Positions 59,468-64,000 of a stretch of DNA of 64,000 bases are shown here, one piece after another. The DNA comes from Pegea sp. RAD2-039. Lineage: Eukaryota > Chordata > Thaliacea > Salpida > Salpidae. The position numbers were made by a program, and so were the translations under genes. The notes under the pieces were generated by a model, which saw nothing but the letters and a program-made list of their open reading frames with translations, made no database searches and had not been told where the DNA came from. Every line of letters starts with the position of its first letter. Position 1 is the first letter of the stretch. The stretch lies in contig JAQGEQ010000186.1 in assembly GCA_034620365.1 (NCBI GenBank), positions 930,001-994,000 on the forward strand, read 5' to 3'.

Positions 59468-62400
59468 ATGGAGGTGTTTTCTCTTGTACTTTATTATAGT
59501 GAAAAAATCATTTATACTTTGCTTCTTACTGTTTATTACCCTTTATGGATTTTTTTGACTTTGAATTTAAATTTAAAAATCGTGCTCTTAAAAGCACAGC
59601 AATTTTTTACTTATACTAAAGAAGAATCTGAAATCGGATACTTTGGAAGAAAAATGAAGGTAAAGATTTGTATTTATTTAAACAGATGTTAAATAAAGAA
59701 TAATTAAACTATTTTACACAAAAACTTATATCTTATCTTCAAATATTTAGACAACAACAAACTACTTTATTTTTTAAAACCGAATTTTGAGGTAGACTGC
59801 GGAAGTATCAGAAGTTTCTATTGAAGAAGAGATTGATTTTCTATATCATCGTATTCCAGGTTACATTGATCGGATAACTCTGTGGACTGCAAAAGAGCTC
59901 GCAAAGTTTTTGGTCGGGTAAATTAACTTTCACTGTCTAATATTATTTATTTATTACAATAAACGCGAAGGAGGTTGCCTATAAAGAGCACCTCTTGTTA
60001 ACACACATTCTCACAAATGATACCTATTTTATATAACTAAGTTGGAAATATAGAAGAAAAAGATGATATTACAGTAGTCCTCATTTAATATAATATTTAA
60101 TAATTACATAAAATGTTAATAATATAAAATGAGAAAAAGAAGTTTAGAAAGATTGGCAAGATTATAATGGTTCAACTAACATCCTACAAGTCTTCTGATC
60201 AGGTCTTCAGTAAAAAGAGAAAAGGGTCCAGAACTAAACCATCAAGAACTCCACTGGTGACATGACTAGGAGTAAATACAGATATTTCTTCACGAGTTTG
60301 TTGTATTCTACTTAAGAAGTAACCTTTATCTACAACCTGTACATCGCATCCTAACAAAACCCTTACTGCCACGAAATATTTTCCATCCTTTCTTGGCTTA
60401 CAGTGGCTTCTCGTGAAACCCTTTTTAATTTCATTATTTTACTGTAAGCTTGGCTGCTGATAGTCAAAAGGATTGTTTAAACTCGGAGAAATAAACCGAC
60501 TTGAAAACCGATAGAGTTGATCAAACAGAATTTAAAGAAAGTTTGGCTGGTAGTCATCTGTTTAAAAACGTTTTTTACAGTAAACAGAAACTTGAACTAA
60601 TTAGTGACAATCAACTAAGATTTGTTCTTCTAAACACTGTCTTCGCTTGTAAGTTGACTTGGAATGATGAAAAGAAAATGCATGAATTGAATCTTCATGA
60701 GTTTGATCATTTGAAATTTTATCAGGTATATTTGTTAAATAATTGAAACAGAATTTATTTTAATGCAAGCAATTGCTTTTATTTTATCTTGTTGTTAAAA
60801 CTTTATATATTTTTCTTGGAATTAAGGACTTCAACTATGATGCAAGATATATTTGGTTTGATTCAACAACCATTTATATCAAAATGAGTAATGGAATGGT
60901 TTGCAAATCAGACTCAAAAGGAGTTTGCAGAGCCAACTATGAAATGGCTAAGATTCATTTACAGGTATCACTTGTAAATCGATAATCGTAAATATTTTAA
61001 AACTTTTTAATGAACATCAAGAAATTTTGGATTTAAATTATTTCTTTTTCTGAAAAACAATTTTGTTACATAAATAAACATCCATAAATTGAATATTGAT
61101 GACATTTATTTCATATAAAGCCTTTAGCCATAAGAATTGTACCTTCTGTTTTATTTTATCTCTTATTTTTTTCTCTTAAATATTTTCCGGTGTAATCATA
61201 AGATAGCATTTAAGAATCTTTGATTTTTATAATAACAAAATGATTTAAGTTTTATAAATCAGCAAGTTATTTGCAACTTGCCTCTCGAAACTACTTAGCC
61301 ATTAAAATTAAGAAAATTGACAATTCACGAAAATTAGAAATCCATCTCTCTGACTAGTAATGTCTCATATAAGACACACAGTAAAAAAAATTTTAGTTCC
61401 TCCCCAAAATAAATTTAATAAAACTTCTTTCTATTCTAGGTATGTCCATCTTACCACGATTTTTGATTTCTAGGTTTGTCTAACTTTCTACGGACCAGGC
61501 TTGTCCCATGATTATGTTCATTTTGGAATTCCAGGAACTCTGTCAGTGCTATCAAAGAAGTTTCTATCTCATGACAAAGTCCTCCACAACTTGCTTTCAC
61601 CTCATTTCCGTTTTACTGAAAGGATCAACTATCAGGTAGCTCTTTAAACATCTTTTTTATTCTGATTTCTTCCGCTGGTTTCAGGCACTACACGTCGGGT
61701 CAGCCACTTCTAACGAGCGGTCTACATTCCAAAAAACTTTCTTCCCACTTCAAAAGTTTCCAATCTCTGTTGATCAGTTTCATGAGAGCATTTCAAGGAA
61801 GTGTTCTGAAGCTTTAGCGGCTTTTCAGAAGGTAGTTAACAAAATACTTTTGAATTCGATCCAAATTATTTACCTCAGTGTCAAGATGAAGATTTTCTAA
61901 GATCTGATGACAGCAAAGTATCCTTCAAACCACCTTATACCACAGATCTAAACTTACAAAAAGTTGATTGAACATTTTCAAATGAAACCTCTTTTTTTAC
62001 AAATCTGGTTTTTAGATTCCTTATTTGAGTTTTTTGAGTCAATACTACGTCGAAATCCGAAAATTTGTTCAGTCGCTAGAACCCTATATAGACAAGTATT
62101 TTGTTTTTAAAGATTTTTGGTAAATTATTTGTTGAATTAACTACTTTTACTCACAGCAAAAGTAATTTCTAATATCGTAAAACTTATTTTCTTCTGTTTC
62201 TTAAGCAGAATAATTTTTTTATACATTTAGAAATGAATGGAAAATATTATCAAAGATGATGTCTTTACATATTCCAAATTATGATAATTTTGATATGGTG
62301 GATGCTCTATCTTCTTTTATTCATCAGGTTAGATTTTCTCTTTGTGTTTGATTTATAAATTTAAAGTTATGACATCTACTTATATATCAAAATACTCAGA

Positions 62401-63500
62401 AGCAATTGTTATTACTTATTATCAGTTGTAAGAATGTGTATCAATTATATCTGTAATTTGAAAGTTATAGGTCAATCGATAAGCTTCTTTTAGCCACATA
62501 ACTTTATCAAAGTTGAAGTCTGTAGCACCGACATTGAACTATTTTAAATCCAGCTCGTAGTTTGGTTGTATAAAGATGAACAACGTTTAAGCAATCATTT
62601 TAGGTAGAAATTTAGATGCTCAAATTATATAACTACAGATAAAAACCTTGCCACGTGGGCTAATAGTAACAGATAATATGTTTATTTTATCAGATTAATA
62701 ATCTACACATCAGATTTTATTTTTAACGATCAGCAATTTTCGATGAACTTTATTTCAGTCTTCAATTGTTCATTATGTTGACCATCAAGCTTTTTATCGT
62801 TATTTTGCTGGACGGTACGGTTGTATGACCATCAAATTTCCTTTTTGTCCGTTTGATGATACAGATTCTTGGCAAAGACTACTTGCAGACTCTACAAAAT
62901 CATTAAGTGATGTTATGAAGGATCCTACATCTTTGGTTTGTTCGATGGATGTGATGAAAACAAGGTTTTATTTGCATTCTCAGAACTTAACAAATATTTT
63001 GAATTTTTTGAACCTCTGAAGTTGGTTTTAAACTGTCAGATAATAGTCAAGAGACTTTTGAATATTGATCAATATTTTATTTACAGATGTTTTCAAAACA
63101 TTTATGTAGATTATCATCCTACAAAAACTTGCCAATTGCATCTAGTCGAGACCGAATATCGGTTTAACAACTTCTTACATCAACAAATTAGCAAAAAATT
63201 TATCAATAATCTGAAAAAATTGGATAAGAGACTGACAGTAAGCTGATTTTATTTTATTAAGCATTCTAACTTTACTCATGATAATCATAACTTGATAACG
63301 ATACATTTATAATGATAATTATACTTTAATTTGTTGATGTCTTGGTATATGAAGTTATGGATTTTGTATAAATCTGCTTTGCTAAACCGCAGATGACTAA
63401 ACCTTATTTCGAGGTTAAAACCGGAAATGACGAAGAAGTCAGATCAGTTGGTTTGCAAGTATTGCCTGTAAATGAATTCATCCGAACTATATGCTACTAA
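59468..63500 (+). CDS. Divergent lipoxygenase-like protein, 12 exons, with one split stop codon
   Basis: Exons: 59468-59659, 59796-59917, 60515-60725, 60827-60964, 61474-61635, 61685-61831, 61879-61917, 62016-62119, 62231-62327, 62759-62964, 63087-63237, 63393-63500; 1677 nt, 559 codons, phases consistent. Family evidence: HDKVLHNLLSPHFRFTERIN matches the lipoxygenase signature HP-x2-KLL-x-PH-x-R-x-T-x2-IN; before it lies an AK...H-x3-H block, after it Q-Y-Y-x3-R-K-F-V, a central VDHQAFYRYFAG, and a C-terminus VLPVNEFIRTICY in place of LxPSxIPxSIxI. No PLAT domain; exon 1 encodes a hydrophobic N-terminal segment instead. Predicted iron ligands are altered: H-x3-H rather than H-x4-H, no Asn after the third His, and Tyr instead of the terminal Ile. 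At the exon 8/9 join the codon reads TG+A, a stop (codon 372) where TGG is expected. Possibly a non-catalytic protein or a decaying gene. Confidence 0.65.
59941..60014 (+). repeat. Dispersed repeat copy 2 (about 75 bp)
   Basis: Same order of motifs as 30400-30476: TTTATTTATTACAATAAACG, AAGGAGG, AAAGAGCACCTCT and TAACACACATTCTC. It lies in intron 2 of the lipoxygenase-like gene. Confidence 0.6.
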
Positions 63501-64000
63501 TAAGCACATTTATGAGTTTACGTTTATTATTTCAATTGAAATAGTTTGAAATTATGTAATAAAATAATAATTATCATCGTATTATAAACTTTTTTAAACA
63601 CCAGAAAAAGTTTTCAAAAACTTCTGACCAGTTTATATATATTAATTGTATATATTTAATGTACAAATACTAAACTTTTTACTTACTATAAATCAAAATA
63701 TAATTTGTATCTTAAAAGGTCCGTAATTAATATTGAAAAGAATTATTATTTTCAGTTTTAAAAATTTCAAAAAATAATTATCCATCAAAGAATTTAAATG
63801 TTCGTTGAAAAACATTTATGAATATTTGTCATGGTGGTTAAACTTCGAATAAAAGAAAGTTATCCGCAATATTGCTTAAATAAAAGTTTTAGGTGTAAGT
63901 AAAGAAGTGTTGATTTTATAAAATAGATCTGATTAAAGATGAAGTCATCAGTTTATTGGTATTATAGAAAATGTAAAAAAAATATTCGGAGTATGCCTCT
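63501..64000. other. 3' flank, no gene seen
   Basis: AT-rich sequence after the lipoxygenase-like stop codon, probably its 3' UTR and flank. No exon recognised before the end of the window. Confidence 0.5.

Noticed and set aside
61832-61878. Apparent frameshift in the lipoxygenase-like gene after exon 6
   Set aside because: A 47-nt intron with a GTAGTT donor and TTTACCTCAG acceptor joins in phase 0; neighbouring introns are equally short.
33811-63500. Variant nuclear genetic code with TAA read as sense
   Set aside because: BCL11, CWF19L2, SAP30BP and TMEM42 contain no internal TAA and end at TAA or TAG; the ZIP13 TAA is explained by a short intron.

Overview
This is a 64 kb, strongly AT-rich piece of an animal nuclear genome. 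The genes carry GT-AG spliceosomal introns, from about 47 nt up to almost 12 kb, and encode animal-type proteins: a BCL11-family zinc-finger factor, eIF3 subunit K, a CWF19-like protein, SAP30BP, TMEM42 and a ZIP13-type zinc transporter. There are tRNA-derived SINEs and no bacterial or organellar features. I cannot name the phylum. All exon models were assembled by eye from splice signals, reading-frame phase and remembered family motifs; no transcript data or search was available.

Layout. 1-2580: no gene seen. 2581-25379, minus strand: a BCL11 orthologue in 12 exons, all phases consistent, about 1064 aa, with a first intron of 11.7 kb. 25380-26170: GC-richer 5' flank with the likely promoter. 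26171-33722: 7.5 kb without a supported gene. 33811-35469, minus: eIF3K in 5 exons, with one in-frame TAA. 37257-37582: SINE. 37921-40164, minus: intronless CWF19L2-like gene with an 18-bp coding minisatellite. 41392-41715, plus: an unrecognised 107-codon ORF. 42244-42660 and 42839-43738, minus: TMEM42-like and SAP30BP genes, 178 bp apart. 43739-46330: repeat-rich stretch with two SINE families and a short tandem array. 46954-47507, minus: a two-exon gene for a fragment of a dynein heavy chain stalk region. 50532-53024, plus: ZIP13-like zinc transporter in 7 exons. 53025-59467: no gene, one truncated SINE. 59468-63500, plus: a divergent lipoxygenase-like protein in 12 exons, with altered iron-ligand positions and one split stop codon.

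The recognised genes are mostly unrelated housekeeping functions (translation initiation, late spliceosome, transcriptional co-regulation, zinc export from the early secretory pathway) next to one developmental regulator, BCL11, which takes up over a third of the window. I see no multi-gene pathway. The best candidates for something new are the lipoxygenase-like gene, the dynein stalk mini-gene, the loss of the middle finger pair in BCL11, and the close SAP30BP-TMEM42 spacing.
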